Below, in pieces: positions 63,866 to 64,000 of a stretch of DNA of 64,000 nucleotides. How positions within the stretch are numbered: the stretch's first letter is position 1; the number at the start of each line of letters is the position of its first letter. The translations under genes and the position numbers were made by a program. The notes beneath the pieces were generated by a model. That model was not told the origin of the DNA and did no database searches. It worked only from the letters and a program-made list of their open reading frames with translations. Origin of the DNA: Membranipora membranacea (lineage: Eukaryota; Bryozoa; Gymnolaemata; Cheilostomatida; Membraniporidae); contig OU612065.1 of NCBI GenBank assembly GCA_914767715.1, forward strand, positions 2,666,001-2,730,000, read 5' to 3'.

Positions 63866-64000
63866 GTATGTACTTATATGTTCTTACTATATCATGTGTA
63901 TTACTAACTGACACTTTCAATTATTTGAACTTAAAATTGTAAAACCATAAAATAATGTGAAGTTTCGAAAATTGATACCAGAAATTAGTGTCGGGGGATT

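Overview
The window is nuclear DNA from an animal. It is AT-rich and carries eight recognisable eukaryotic genes, seven of them interrupted by GT-AG introns. Exons were joined by hand from splice sites, codon phase and family resemblance. The mix of conserved housekeeping genes, a calcium-channel alpha2delta gene, moderate introns (about 0.1-4 kb) and many foldback elements suggests a marine invertebrate, possibly a sponge or another early-branching animal. The species cannot be fixed from sequence alone. No bacterial operons, CRISPR array or rRNA were seen.

Layout. 1-4132 (-): last visible exons of an unrecognised low-complexity protein that runs off the left edge. 5344-5474: a near-perfect 131 bp palindrome. 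6290-8950 (-): a dead LINE retrotransposon split by a tRNA-derived insertion. 10570-11643 (+): MRPS14, convergent with POLR2H (11896-19166, -). POLR2H is divergent from ACSS2 (19569-27120, +) across a 402 bp shared upstream region. 27472-28486: a 1 kb palindrome. 29589-38347 (+): FAF2/UBXD8. 39175-41537 (-): DHCR7. 44035-47737 (+): GTF2H5, followed only 32 bp later by intronless HAUS1 (47770-48612, +). 49933-63865 (+): the 5' half of a voltage-gated calcium channel alpha2delta gene, which leaves the window on the right.

The genes do not form one pathway. They cover mitochondrial translation (MRPS14), RNA polymerases I-III (POLR2H), TFIIH and repair (GTF2H5), acetyl-CoA supply (ACSS2), sterol synthesis (DHCR7), ER-associated degradation and lipid droplets (FAF2), spindle microtubule branching (HAUS1) and calcium channel trafficking (CACNA2D). 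The most notable arrangement is the GTF2H5-HAUS1 pair, which looks like a candidate two-cistron transcript.

Introns and spacers are full of non-autonomous DNA transposons. They include a 2.27 kb element with 9 bp target duplications, two 1 kb palindromes, a 0.5 kb family present twice, and several families of short hairpins. Some of these are defined here by exact terminal repeats and target-site duplications.
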